DNA of 64,000 bases from an uncultured Stomatobaculum sp. (GCF_937924975.1 NZ_CALEYG010000029.1:62001-126000); one strand, 5' to 3'. Counted from the stretch's first letter, positions 48,163-57,415 are shown. A program made the numbers and translations. The notes: a model not told the origin generated them from the letters alone.

Positions 48163-49822
48163 GCTGAGCGGCGCGGAAATTGTAATCGCCTGCCTCAAGG
48201 AACAGGGCGTCGACACCGTCTTCGGTTATCCGGGCGGCGCGATTTTGAATATTTATGATGCACTCTATAAACACAGAGATGAGATTCACCATGTGCTGAC
48301 CAGCCACGAGCAGGGCGCCGCGCACGCGGCCGACGGCTATGCGCGCGCGAGCGGCAAAGTCGGCGTGTGCCTGGCAACCAGCGGTCCCGGCGCGACGAAC
48401 TTAGTCACCGGCATTGCGAGCGCCTACATGGACTCTTCGCCGATTGTCGCAATCACCTGTAATGTTGCCAACCCGATTCTCGGAAAGGACTCGTTTCAGG
48501 AGATTGACATCACCGGTATCAGCATGCCGATTACCAAGTACAACTTCATTGTCAAAGATGTGCGGGAGCTCGCAGGCGTGTTGCGCCGTGCCTTTCAGAT
48601 TGCGCGGAGCGGCCGCCCGGGGCCGGTGCTGGTTGATATCACGAAGGATGTGACGGCGGCGGTGACCGACTATGAGGCAGTTTTGCCGGTGTCCGAGGCG
48701 CTGCGCCCGCTCCCGGCGGAAGAGAAAATCGAAGAAGTGCTTGCGCTCCTCAAAGCCGCGAAAAAGCCCTGCATTATGGCGGGCGGCGGCGTGATTTTGT
48801 CGAATGCCGCAGAGGCGCTCACGGCTTTTGCGCATCGCCTCGACGCACCGGTCTGTTGCACGCTGATGGGCCAGGGTGCTTTTGACCAGAACGACCCGCT
48901 CTACACGGGTATGGTAGGGATGCACGGCACCAAGACCTCGAACTATACGGTCTCGGACTGCGATTTGCTCGTGGTGGTCGGCGCGCGCTTTTCCGACCGT
49001 GTCGCGGGCAGTCCGAACCACTTCGCGGCCAAGGCAAAGATTTTGCAGCTCGACATTGACGAGGCGGAGGTCAATAAGAACATTCATGTCGCGGCCTCCC
49101 TGGTCGGCGACGCGGCGGCCTTGCTCACTTGTCTGACAGAGAAACTGCCGGAGCAGCGGCACGCGGACTGGGTCGCAGAGATTCAGGCGCGGAAGGAGCG
49201 TTTCCCGCTGCAAGTCGGCGAGGGGCTCACGGGCCCCCGTGTGATTCGGGAACTCGATCGGCTCACGCCGGACGACGCAATCATCGTTACCGAGGTCGGC
49301 CAGCACCAGATGTGGGCGGCGCAGCACTATGCGTATCACAGCCCGAGAACCTATCTTACGAGCGGCGGCCTCGGTACCATGGGCTTCGGTCTCGGCGCGG
49401 CAATCGGCGCGCAGACGGCGAAGCCGGACAGAGTGGTCGTGAATGTTGCGGGCGACGGTTGCTTCCGCATGAATATGAATGAGCTCGCGACGGTAGCCCG
49501 CGAAGAGCTTCCGCTCATTGAGCTGATCGTCAATAACCATGCGCTCGGCATGGTGCGGCAGTGGCAGACGCTCTTTTATGAGCAGCGCTACTCGTCGACG
49601 GTACTCAGAGACCGGGTGGATTACTGCAAGATTGCGGAGGCGATGGGCATCAAAGCCTACCGCGTGACGACGGTGGAGGAATTGCGGACAGCGCTCCGCG
49701 AGGCTGTCGAGAGCCGGAAAGCGGCCGTACTGGATGTGCTCATTGATTCGGATGAGAAAGTCTTCCCGATGTGCCCGCCCGGCGCGGATCTGAAGGAAGT
49801 TTTTGATGAGAGCGATTTGTAA
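48155..49822 (+). CDS. ilvB: Acetolactate synthase, large (catalytic) subunit
   Basis: 555 residues. FGYPGGAILNIYDAL, the catalytic Glu in TSHEQGAAHAADGYARASG, SGPGATNLVTGIA, the FAD region and the ThDP motif GDGCFRMNMNELATVAREELPLIELIVNN (split here by context) are all present. It condenses pyruvate with pyruvate or 2-oxobutyrate. GGAAGG lies before the ATG at 48155 inside the end of ilvD. No regulatory-subunit gene (ilvN/ilvH) follows; serC comes next after 81 bases. Confidence 0.95.
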   Translation: MTKLSGAEIVIACLKEQGVDTVFGYPGGAILNIYDALYKHRDEIHHVLTSHEQGAAHAADGYARASGKVGVCLATSGPGATNLVTGIASAYMDSSPIVAITCNVANPILGKDSFQEIDITGISMPITKYNFIVKDVRELAGVLRRAFQIARSGRPGPVLVDITKDVTAAVTDYEAVLPVSEALRPLPAEEKIEEVLALLKAAKKPCIMAGGGVILSNAAEALTAFAHRLDAPVCCTLMGQGAFDQNDPLYTGMVGMHGTKTSNYTVSDCDLLVVVGARFSDRVAGSPNHFAAKAKILQLDIDEAEVNKNIHVAASLVGDAAALLTCLTEKLPEQRHADWVAEIQARKERFPLQVGEGLTGPRVIRELDRLTPDDAIIVTEVGQHQMWAAQHYAYHSPRTYLTSGGLGTMGFGLGAAIGAQTAKPDRVVVNVAGDGCFRMNMNELATVAREELPLIELIVNNHALGMVRQWQTLFYEQRYSSTVLRDRVDYCKIAEAMGIKAYRVTTVEELRTALREAVESRKAAVLDVLIDSDEKVFPMCPPGADLKEVFDESDL

Positions 49823-49903
49823 CTTCAAAATCACCCGAAATATGGTAGAGTAATATTAAGCATTTGTTTCGTTTTGAGGATTCGCAGACAGAGAGGAGAA
49901 AGG

Positions 49904-50983
49904 ATGGCACGCGTATTTAATTTCAGTGCCGGTCCGGCGGTACTTCCGGAGGAAGTGTTGCGGGAAGCGGCGGAAGAGATGCTCGATTACAAGGGGACAG
50001 GCATGTCTGTGATGGAGATGAGCCACCGCTCCAAGATGTTTCAGGATATTCTGGATGACGCAGAGCAGGATTTTCGGGAGCTTCTCGGCGTGCCCGCAAA
50101 CTATAAGGTGCTCTTTATTCAGGGCGGCGGCCATGTGCAGTTTGCGATGGTGCCGTTAAACCTCATGAAAAACCGCAAGGCGGAGTACATTGTCACCGGA
50201 CAGTGGGCAAAGAAGGCCATGCAGGAGGCCGCGCTCTATGGCGACGCGCGCGCTGTCGCGTCGAGTGAGGATAAGGTCTACAGTTATATTCCGGACTGCA
50301 CGGATCTGCCGATTCGGGCGGATGCGGACTACCTCTATTTCTGCAAAAACAATACGATATACGGAACAGTCTTCCATGAGACGCCGAATGCCAAGGGAAA
50401 GACCCTGGTTGCCGATGTCTCCTCCTGCTTCCTTTCGGCACCCGAGAAGATCACGGACTACGGGATTCTCTGGGGCGGCGTACAGAAGAATGTGGGACCG
50501 GCCGGTATGGCGATCGCAGTGGTGCGCGAGGATCTGATCGGAGACTGCCTGCCCGGCACACCGACCATGTTGCGCTATGAGACCTACGCGGCACACGGCT
50601 CGCTCTACAACACACCGCCCTGCTACAACATTTACATCTGCGGCAAGGTGTTCCGCTGGATCAAGGAAATCGGCGGCCTCGCGGCCATGCAGAAGCAGAA
50701 CGAGGAGAAGGCGGCGTTGCTCTACGATTTCCTCGATCAGTCGAGGCTTTTCTCGAACCCGGTGCGGCGTGAAGACCGCTCTGTGATGAACGTGACCTTT
50801 GTGACGGGCAATGCGGCGCTCGACAAGAAGTTTGTCGAGGAGGCAAAGGCCGCGGGTCTTGAGAATCTGAAGGGACACCGGACAGTCGGCGGCATGCGCG
50901 CAAGTCTCTATAACGCAATGCCGAAGGAGGGTGTGCAGCGCCTCGTCGACTTTATGGCGGCATTCGAGAAGCGGGAGGCCTGA
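49904..50983 (+). CDS. serC: Phosphoserine aminotransferase
   Basis: 359 residues. RVFNFSAGPAVLPEEVL, MSVMEMSHRSKMF, the QGGGHVQFAMVPLNL PLP-binding region, GGVQKNVGPAGM with the PLP Lys, and GHRTVGGMRASLYNAM at the end are diagnostic. It converts 3-phosphohydroxypyruvate to phosphoserine. Followed after three bases by the serA-type dehydrogenase, so the two steps of serine synthesis are made together. ATG after AGGAGAAAGG. Confidence 0.96.
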   Translation: MARVFNFSAGPAVLPEEVLREAAEEMLDYKGTGMSVMEMSHRSKMFQDILDDAEQDFRELLGVPANYKVLFIQGGGHVQFAMVPLNLMKNRKAEYIVTGQWAKKAMQEAALYGDARAVASSEDKVYSYIPDCTDLPIRADADYLYFCKNNTIYGTVFHETPNAKGKTLVADVSSCFLSAPEKITDYGILWGGVQKNVGPAGMAIAVVREDLIGDCLPGTPTMLRYETYAAHGSLYNTPPCYNIYICGKVFRWIKEIGGLAAMQKQNEEKAALLYDFLDQSRLFSNPVRREDRSVMNVTFVTGNAALDKKFVEEAKAAGLENLKGHRTVGGMRASLYNAMPKEGVQRLVDFMAAFEKREA

Positions 50984-50986
50984 GTT

Positions 50987-52156
50987 ATGTTTCACATTTA
51001 TCGGAAGAATGCGATTTCGGAGGAGGGCTTACAGAGCCTGCTCCCGCATTTTGCGCTGACCGACGCGCAGGGAGAGGCAGAGGGCATTCTGGTGCGCTCT
51101 GCGGATATGCACGAGGAGAAACTCGGCGCGGCGACCCTCGCCGTTGCGCGCGCGGGCGCGGGTGTCAATAACATTCCCCTGGAGCGCTTTGCCGAGGAAG
51201 GGATTGTCGTCTTTAATACCCCGGGGGCCAATGCAAACAGCGTCAAGGAGCTTGTGCTTTGCGGCCTTTTGCTCGCCGCACGCAATGTGCTCCCGGCGGT
51301 CGAATGGCTGCGGGAAAAGCAGGGCGAGGCTGACATCGCAAAAGTCGCCGAGCAGGGGAAAAAGCAGTTTGTCGGCACGGAAATTCGGGGCAAAAAGCTC
51401 GGCGTCATCGGCCTCGGCGCAATCGGCGCGGAAGTCGCGAATGCGGCGGTTGCGCTCGGTATGGAGGTTTACGGCTACGATCCCTACCTCTCGGTGAACG
51501 GCGCCTGGAGAATCACGAAAGAGGCGCGCCATGCGACTTCTCTCGAGGAACTCTGCAGGCAGTGCGATTACATCACGATTCATGTCCCGCTGACCGACAA
51601 GAACCCCGGCATGATAGGCGAAAAAGAAATCGCGGTGATGAAGGAAGGTGTGGTCTTCCTCAACTTTTCGCGCGACAAGCTGGTCGATGAGCAGGCAATG
51701 GGGCGGGCGCTCGAGAGCGGCAAGGTGCGGCTCTATGTGACCGACTTTGCGAATCCGCTCTCCATGACCTTTCCGCAGGCCATTGTGACGCCGCATCTCG
51801 GCGCTTCGACCGAAGAGGCCGAGGATCACTGCGCGGTCATGGCGGTCAAGGAGCTCATGGACTACCTCGACAACGGCAACATTCGCAATTCCGTGAACTA
51901 TCCCGATTGCGACATGGGCGTTCCGACAGGCGCACAGCGCATTGCGCTGCTCCACAAGAATGTGCCGAACATGATAGGTCAGATCAGCAGTATGCTGGCA
52001 AAGCAAAACATCAACATCGACAATATGACAAACAAAAGTCGCGGCGCGTATGCCTATACGCTTCTGGACCTTGAGACCCGTCTCACGGCAGAGGATGAGG
52101 CGGCCCTCAGAGCCATTCCGGGTGTGATACGTTTCCGCGCGGTGACAGGAGGCTGA
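50987..52156 (+). CDS. serA: D-3-phosphoglycerate dehydrogenase
   Basis: 389 residues, the short SerA type ending in a single ACT domain (NMIGQISSMLAKQNINIDNM). VARAGAGVNNIPLE, NTPGANANSVKEL, the NAD fold LGVIGLGAIGAEVANAA and the catalytic HLGASTEEAEDH are visible. It oxidises 3-phosphoglycerate, the first committed step to serine; the ACT domain may give serine feedback. One base separates it from the DUF1015 gene. Confidence 0.93.
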   Translation: MFHIYRKNAISEEGLQSLLPHFALTDAQGEAEGILVRSADMHEEKLGAATLAVARAGAGVNNIPLERFAEEGIVVFNTPGANANSVKELVLCGLLLAARNVLPAVEWLREKQGEADIAKVAEQGKKQFVGTEIRGKKLGVIGLGAIGAEVANAAVALGMEVYGYDPYLSVNGAWRITKEARHATSLEELCRQCDYITIHVPLTDKNPGMIGEKEIAVMKEGVVFLNFSRDKLVDEQAMGRALESGKVRLYVTDFANPLSMTFPQAIVTPHLGASTEEAEDHCAVMAVKELMDYLDNGNIRNSVNYPDCDMGVPTGAQRIALLHKNVPNMIGQISSMLAKQNINIDNMTNKSRGAYAYTLLDLETRLTAEDEAALRAIPGVIRFRAVTGG

Positions 52157-52157
52157 T

Positions 52158-53420
52158 ATGGCAGAGGTCAAGGCGTTTTGCGCCCTTCGTCCGAACGAAA
52201 AGCAGGCGGCGGAGGTTGCGGCGCTTCCCTATGATGTCTACACGAGAGAGGAAGCAAGAGCTGCGGTGCAGGGACACCCGTTTTCCTTTCTGAATATTGA
52301 TCGCCCGGAGACCCAGTTTCCGGAGGACTGCGATATGTACGCGCAGGAAGTCTATGAGAAGGCGCGGGACATGCTGCGGGAGCAGACCGCAGCGGGCATC
52401 TATGTGCGCGAGGAGCAGCCGGTCTACTACTTCTATGAGCTGACGGTCGAGAGCGGTGTGCTCGCGCCGCTCTTACAGGGACACAGCCAGACCGGTGTGG
52501 TCGCCTGCTCGTCGGTTGACGACTATCTGAATCAGGTGGTCCGGAAGCACGAGAATACGAGAGAGGAAAAGGAGCAGGATCGCATTCGCCATGTGGACAT
52601 CATGAATGCGCAGACCGGCCCGATTTTTCTGACCTACCGCGGTACGGAGGCCTTAAAAGCCTGCGAGAAGCGCGCCAAGCAGCAGCCGCCGCTCTATGAC
52701 TTTGTGAGTGAGGACGGTATCCGCCACCGCGTGTGGCGCGTCGCTGATCCGGCGGAGGTAGAAGCGATTACCGAGGGCTTCCGCGAGGTGCCGACCACCT
52801 ATATTGCGGACGGTCATCACCGTGCGGCGTCGGCGGTTAAGGTCGCGCTGAAGCGGCGTGCGGAGCACCCGGATTACAAGGGCACGGAGGAGTTCAACTA
52901 CTTCCTCTCGGTGTTATTCCCGGAGGAGGAACTCCGGATTCTCCCCTATAATCGCGTGGTCGCCGATTTAAACGGCGAGAGCCCCGCAGATTTGCTGCTC
53001 GCGCTCGATCAGGCATTCACGATACGCGACAACGGCGAGACCGTGCCGACGCCCGGCAAAAAAGGCGAAGTCGGCATGTATCTCGACGGTCACTGGTATG
53101 CGCTCTGCGTGCGCGAAGAGCTGCGCGAGGAGGACCCGGTCGAGGGACTCGATGTCTCCTTCCTGCAGAATCTTGTGCTTTCCCCGCTGCTTGGCATCGA
53201 GGACCCGAGAACCTCGGAGCGAATTCGCTTCATCGGCGGCATTCGCGGCAGCGAAGAATTAAAGCGGCTGGTCGATCAAAAGGGCGGCGTGGCCTTCCTC
53301 ATGTATCCGACGCAGATGGAAGAGCTGCTCTCGGTCGCGGACGCGGGGCTTCTGATGCCGCCGAAATCCACCTGGTTTGAGCCGAAGCTTCGGAGCGGTC
53401 TTTTCATTCACACATTGTGA
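52158..53420 (+). CDS. DUF1015 family protein
   Basis: 420 residues, typical length. VKAFCALRPNEKQAAEVAALPYDV at the start, then FLNIDRPE, the TGVVACSSVDDYLNQVVRKHE and YIADGHHRAASAVKVAL blocks (conserved His pair) and FLMYPTQMEELLSVADAG at the end define the family. Genes of this type follow serA-serC in many clostridia, suggesting a link with serine metabolism (a serine kinase of the SerK/ParB-like type has been described in related proteins). The biochemical role here is unproven. Confidence 0.85.
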   Translation: MAEVKAFCALRPNEKQAAEVAALPYDVYTREEARAAVQGHPFSFLNIDRPETQFPEDCDMYAQEVYEKARDMLREQTAAGIYVREEQPVYYFYELTVESGVLAPLLQGHSQTGVVACSSVDDYLNQVVRKHENTREEKEQDRIRHVDIMNAQTGPIFLTYRGTEALKACEKRAKQQPPLYDFVSEDGIRHRVWRVADPAEVEAITEGFREVPTTYIADGHHRAASAVKVALKRRAEHPDYKGTEEFNYFLSVLFPEEELRILPYNRVVADLNGESPADLLLALDQAFTIRDNGETVPTPGKKGEVGMYLDGHWYALCVREELREEDPVEGLDVSFLQNLVLSPLLGIEDPRTSERIRFIGGIRGSEELKRLVDQKGGVAFLMYPTQMEELLSVADAGLLMPPKSTWFEPKLRSGLFIHTL

Positions 53421-53434
53421 CGGATCGGATTTCT

Positions 53435-53920
53435 ATGACGAAGCAGGAATTTTTAGACGAACTGGCACTGCGCCTCCGCGAGGAGGGTGCGGAGCGTCTG
53501 GTCGCGGAAAATGTGGATTATTACCGCAGTTATATCGATGAAGAGGTCGCAAAAGGGCGGCGCGAAGAAGAAGTGCTTTCCGAGCTCGGAAACCCCGCGC
53601 TGATTGCGCGATCCATTCTGGATGCTGCGGGCTACCGGGTGGACGGTATTCCGGATCGGAATCCGGACGGTGACCTCGGTGAAAACGCGGGTAGCTATTA
53701 CCGGACACAGAGCGAGGAGAGAGAAGGACAGGAAGACCGGAATATCCATGTCGAAGTGCGGCAGGTGAATTCCTGGATTGCAGGGATTCTGTTTCTTCTC
53801 TTTGTCGTGCTTCTGGTGCTCGCCGTTTTGGGCTTTATCATCTGGGCGGCGCCCGTTATTTTGGCGTTGTTGCTACTTAGCTTTATGTACCGCGCGCTGA
53901 TAAGTTTTTTTCAGCGCTGA
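53435..53920 (+). CDS. DUF1700 family membrane protein
   Basis: 161 residues. MTKQEFLDELALRLREEG and VDYYRSYIDEEVAKGRREEEVLSELGNP are the DUF1700 signature. A polar linker follows, then two hydrophobic helices at ~112-155 (IAGILFLLFVVLLVLAVLGF, VILALLLLSFMYRAL). A GTG at 53417 overlapping the previous stop is also possible; I prefer the ATG at 53435 because family members begin MTKQEFL. Function unknown; members are often beside PadR regulators, which is not the case here. Confidence 0.8.
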   Translation: MTKQEFLDELALRLREEGAERLVAENVDYYRSYIDEEVAKGRREEEVLSELGNPALIARSILDAAGYRVDGIPDRNPDGDLGENAGSYYRTQSEEREGQEDRNIHVEVRQVNSWIAGILFLLFVVLLVLAVLGFIIWAAPVILALLLLSFMYRALISFFQR

Positions 53921-53954
53921 ACCTACCAACAGAGCGATAGAAGGAGGAGAGGAC

Positions 53955-54401
53955 ATGTTTAGTTCAAAGAGCAAGACAGAGCCGGTCACACCCGTGTCCG
54001 GGAATAAGATCGACACCATTATCGGCGATAAGACGCGGGTAGAGGGTACGCTGCACACCCAGGACACAACGAGAATCGACGGTCGCATCAAGGGAGAGGC
54101 GATTTCCGACGGCTATCTCATCATCGGCGAAAACGGCTATGTGGAGGGGGATGTCCGGAGCGAAAACATGCTGATTGCAGGAACCGTGCAGGGCAATATT
54201 TTTGTGCGGGAGCGCCTTGAGGTCACGGAGAGCGGTAAGATTATCGGTGATATCACGACCAAGTCTCTGGTGATTGCGGAGGGCGCATCCTTCGCCGGAA
54301 AGTGCACCATGACCTCGCTGCAGAAGGTACAGACGGGCGAGCAAAAGGAGGCAGAGAAGCATGTTGCGGAAGCGAACCGGAAGGCCCCGGAGACAAAGTA
54401 A
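53955..54401 (+). CDS. Bactofilin (polymer-forming cytoskeletal protein)
   Basis: 148 residues. A short polar N-terminus is followed by a beta-helix of regularly spaced strands: DTIIGDKTRVEGTLHTQDTTRIDG, YLIIGENGYVEGDVRSENMLI and SGKIIGDITTKSLVIAEGA. Bactofilins polymerise without nucleotide and position cell-wall enzymes at the membrane. AGGAGGAGA precedes the ATG. The downstream cell-wall hydrolase begins 41 bases before the end of this gene, a strong hint that the two work together. Confidence 0.9.
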   Translation: MFSSKSKTEPVTPVSGNKIDTIIGDKTRVEGTLHTQDTTRIDGRIKGEAISDGYLIIGENGYVEGDVRSENMLIAGTVQGNIFVRERLEVTESGKIIGDITTKSLVIAEGASFAGKCTMTSLQKVQTGEQKEAEKHVAEANRKAPETK

Positions 54402-55512
54402 GAAGGACACGGGTTTTACCTTGCTGCTGCTCTCAAACAGCGAGAAAAAACCCGTGCAGTTCCAGCTTCCGCCTCTCTTTTTCAAAGGCCTGTTGACGGT
54501 TACGTTACTTCTCATCGGTCTGACCGGCTACGGGCTCATTTCGGCGGCACTCTTAAAACCGGTGGCACGCCAGAAAGTCGTGCTTGAGCAGGAGATTGCG
54601 CAGCTTCGCGCGGAGCAAGACAAAATACGCTCGGAGAACCAGAACCTGCGGGCCTACAGCGCGCAGCAGGACAAGGAGATGCAGAACCTGCAGGAAGTTT
54701 CCGCCGAAATCAAGAACAACATCGAAAATCTGCAGGGCAGAGACAGTGAGATTCGCGGAAAGCTCGGTCTTCCGGCAGAGAGCAGCGCGGCGGAGAGCAG
54801 TGCTTCCGGAAGCGGTGAGACAGCGGAGACGCAGGCGAGCGAGACGCCGGTCGGCGAGGCAAAGACCACGGAGGATTTACAGCCTCTCATGCTCGGCGAC
54901 GCCGGCGAGTCCGATATTTACGACACGACCGCGGGAACACCGGCAGAGAACATTTTGCAGCGGGAGAGCAATATTCAGCTCTCGGTGCTGATGGGCGCGC
55001 GCCAGCGGCGTAACACCATGCAGCTCGCGGCGGAGTTGGAGCAGTCACGCGCCATGCTCTCCGAGGCCTCCGATAACTATGACCAGTACGAGGGTGTGAT
55101 TCGCTCGCAGGAATTCCAGGAGGAACAGCGGAGAGAGCGGGCCACACAGCGGCGCCAGAGCATTCGCGCCTATGCGCTGTCCTTCCTCGGCGGCCGCTAT
55201 GTCTGGGGCGGTGAGAATCCCTATTCCGGTGTGGACTGCTCAGGCTTTACGCGATACATTCTGAGCCATGCGGGCGGCGTGTACATCAACCGCACGGCGG
55301 CGGAGCAGGCACAGCAGGGCAGAGAAGTCTCGATTGACGAGGCAAAGCCCGGCGATCTGATTTTTTACAGCAACGGCAGCCGCGTGAATCATGTCGCGAT
55401 GTACATCGGCGACGGCAGAGTGGTGCACGCCTCGAATGAGAGAAACGGCATTATGGTATCGCGCTGGGATTACCGCACACCGGTTCATATCCGGAATATG
55501 ATCGGCGAGTAA
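54361..55512 (+). CDS. Membrane-anchored coiled-coil NlpC/P60 peptidase
   Basis: 383 residues. A basic cytoplasmic stretch of ~45 residues, a membrane helix at ~45-65 (LLTVTLLLIGLTGYGLISAA), a coiled coil at ~73-135, a Ser/Glu-rich linker, a second helical part and a C-terminal NlpC/P60 domain from ~265 with VDCSGFTRYI (Cys nucleophile) and NHVAMYIGDG (His). Such enzymes cut D-Glu-diaminopimelate or similar bonds in peptidoglycan stem peptides. The layout resembles the M23 peptidases usually found beside bactofilins, but with a different catalytic domain. Confidence 0.85.
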   Translation: MLRKRTGRPRRQSKKDTGFTLLLLSNSEKKPVQFQLPPLFFKGLLTVTLLLIGLTGYGLISAALLKPVARQKVVLEQEIAQLRAEQDKIRSENQNLRAYSAQQDKEMQNLQEVSAEIKNNIENLQGRDSEIRGKLGLPAESSAAESSASGSGETAETQASETPVGEAKTTEDLQPLMLGDAGESDIYDTTAGTPAENILQRESNIQLSVLMGARQRRNTMQLAAELEQSRAMLSEASDNYDQYEGVIRSQEFQEEQRRERATQRRQSIRAYALSFLGGRYVWGGENPYSGVDCSGFTRYILSHAGGVYINRTAAEQAQQGREVSIDEAKPGDLIFYSNGSRVNHVAMYIGDGRVVHASNERNGIMVSRWDYRTPVHIRNMIGE

Positions 55513-55540
55513 CAGCGCTGTAACATATCTGTAACAATTT

Positions 55541-55583
55541 AAAGAGAATCCTGTGCGTTTGTTCGCACGGGATTCTCTTTTTT
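55541..55583 (+). terminator. Terminator of the bactofilin/peptidase unit
   Basis: AAAGAGAATCCTGTGCG pairs with CGCACGGGATTCTCTTT (17 bp, one wobble), followed by TTT. Confidence 0.9.
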
Positions 55584-55647
55584 GACGCACGGAGAACCGT
55601 GGGTTTCCGTGAGAGCGAAAGCCAATTGTAAACATTTTGTAAAAAAC

Positions 55648-55676
55648 TTGACGCGAGAGTCCCGCCGGAGTATACT
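55648..55676 (+). promoter_or_regulatory. Promoter of the second NlpC/P60 gene
   Basis: TTGACG (55648-55653), a 17-base spacer and TATACT (55671-55676). About 105 bases of leader follow, containing TTCCGTAA twice. Confidence 0.8.
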
Positions 55677-55786
55677 GGCCAATGTAATAATTCCGTAACA
55701 AGTAAGGAATTGTTCCGTAATAAGAACAAGAAAAGAGTATGAGAGAGCGTCCAAGACGACTAAGCTTTTACACGGAGGGACAATCG

Positions 55787-56374
55787 ATGAATCGTTTTAA
55801 AGGATATCTTGCAATGGCGGCACTTGCTTCTGTTATTTCCGCGGGTAGCGCAATGACTTCGATGGCGAGCACCAAGGTCACGAAGAACACGGCAGCCTGG
55901 GTCGAAGAGGCAAAGAAGCAGGAAGAGGAAGCAAAGGCTGCGGAAGAGGCAAAGGCAGCGGAGGAAGCGGCGGCAGCCGCGGCGGCAGAGGCAGCGGCTG
56001 CACAGAAGACAAGTACCCGTCAGCAGGTGGTTGACTACGCGCTCTCGTTTGTCGGCGGCCGCTATGTCTGGGGCGGCACGGATCCGCATAGCGGTGTGGA
56101 TTGTTCGGGCTTTACGCGCTACATCTTAAGCCACGCGGGCGGCGTTTCGATCAGCCGCAGCTCGGCGGAGCAGGCCGGTGAGGGCAGAACCGTGACGGCA
56201 GACAGCATGCAGCCGGGCGACCTGCTCTTCTATTCCAAGGGCGGCGGTGTGAACCATGTCGCCATGTACATCGGCAACGGCCAGGTGGTGCATGCCTCCT
56301 CTTCGAAGACCGGCATCATTGTTTCGGCCTGGAATTACAGAACGCCCGTGCGTATTGCGAGCTATCTCGATTAA
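55787..56374 (+). CDS. Secreted NlpC/P60 peptidase with Ala/Glu-rich helix
   Basis: 195 residues. Signal peptide (FKGYLAMAALASVISAGSAMTSMAS), then an Ala/Glu/Lys-rich helix at ~40-75 that probably acts as a rod or spacer. The catalytic domain (from ~80) is nearly the same as in the preceding gene: FVGGRYVWGG, SGVDCSGFTRYI and NHVAMYIGNG. It hydrolyses peptidoglycan outside the membrane. GGAGGG precedes the ATG at 55787. Own promoter. Confidence 0.9.
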   Translation: MNRFKGYLAMAALASVISAGSAMTSMASTKVTKNTAAWVEEAKKQEEEAKAAEEAKAAEEAAAAAAAEAAAAQKTSTRQQVVDYALSFVGGRYVWGGTDPHSGVDCSGFTRYILSHAGGVSISRSSAEQAGEGRTVTADSMQPGDLLFYSKGGGVNHVAMYIGNGQVVHASSSKTGIIVSAWNYRTPVRIASYLD

Positions 56375-56420
56375 TTAACATTTGTCGTTAAAAAATAAAG
56401 AAATCATAAAGATTAGAACG

Positions 56421-56449
56421 TTGACTTTGCCGATAGCGCCACCTATACT
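56421..56449 (+). promoter_or_regulatory. Promoter of the third NlpC/P60 gene
   Basis: TTGACT (56421-56426), a 17-base spacer and TATACT (56444-56449), nearly the same as the promoter of the gene before. Confidence 0.8.
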
Positions 56450-56533
56450 GAACTTATATTTGCAACAGATTGCAACATCTTCGTAATAACTATCGATATT
56501 CGGGGGAATCATCAGATATAGGGGGACACTGCT

Positions 56534-57397
56534 GTGAAAAAGAAATTGGGAGTTTGTGCGGCTCTGGTCATCTGTGCATCGATTGCGGCGACTGCGCCGG
56601 CATTTGCCGCAAAGGACGATGCGATTTTTGTCGAGGCTCTTGACCAGAGCAGCGGAAGCGGAGCAGAGGGCGGCGAGGTCAACGGTCTTGTGCCGGAGTT
56701 TCACGCCGAGGAAGCGGAAGCTTCCGACAGCGAGGGCAGCGAGCGCGTGGAGTCCGCGGTGATCGGCGACATGAAGCCGGTCAAGCCGGTGGAGGCAGTC
56801 GAGGAGAAGAACGAGAGTCTCTCCAACACGTCGGCTGCGATTGTGCGCCAGGGCGTGTCCAGCAAGTCGGAGACCGAGAAGGCACAGAAGTCCGACAGCA
56901 GTGCGGGACCGAACGGCAAAATCAAGGCGAAGCTTAGCGGCAACAGTTCGGATCCGGTGACGGCGCAGTCCAAGACTTCGGGCGGCGCCGGCAAGAACTC
57001 CACGGACTGGAGCAAGGTCAGCAAGCTCAGAAAGGCCATCGTCAGCTACGCAAAGAGCCTCGAGGGAAGCCGTTATGTGTACGGCGGCATCGATCCGAAG
57101 TCCGGTATAGACTGCTCGGGTCTCATCATGCACGTGATGCGCGAACAGGCCGGCATCGACTTGGATCACTATTCGGCATCGCAGGCGACCGAGGGCGTCG
57201 AGGTCAGCGCAGACCAGATGCGTCCGGGCGACATCATCGCTTACGATGGACAGCCGCGCGACGGCAAGGTCAATCACATCGCGATTTACATCGGCGACGG
57301 CAAGGCGATTCACGCAAGAGGCAAGAAAGAGGGCGTGCAGATTACCGCTTGGGATTACGCGACCCCGCTTGCGATTCGCAATGTGATCGGCGACTGA
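56534..57397 (+). CDS. Secreted NlpC/P60 peptidase with long disordered linker
   Basis: 287 residues. Signal peptide (LGVCAALVICASIAATAPAFA), a ~130-residue acidic and Ser-rich linker, and an NlpC/P60 domain from ~170 with SGIDCSGLIMHV (Cys), NHIAIYIGDG (His) and a C-terminal TPLAIRNVIGD. The domain is more distant from the two preceding copies (SRYVYGGIDPKS against GRYVWGG). GTG start at 56534 with GGGGGA upstream. Own promoter and terminator. Confidence 0.88.
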   Translation: MKKKLGVCAALVICASIAATAPAFAAKDDAIFVEALDQSSGSGAEGGEVNGLVPEFHAEEAEASDSEGSERVESAVIGDMKPVKPVEAVEEKNESLSNTSAAIVRQGVSSKSETEKAQKSDSSAGPNGKIKAKLSGNSSDPVTAQSKTSGGAGKNSTDWSKVSKLRKAIVSYAKSLEGSRYVYGGIDPKSGIDCSGLIMHVMREQAGIDLDHYSASQATEGVEVSADQMRPGDIIAYDGQPRDGKVNHIAIYIGDGKAIHARGKKEGVQITAWDYATPLAIRNVIGD

Positions 57398-57415
57398 GTC
57401 AAACAATCGAATTTG

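Noticed and set aside
48401..49834. Long minus-strand open frames opposite ilvB, serA and others
   Set aside because: They are high-GC shadow frames with Arg/His-rich, low-complexity composition and no ribosome sites.
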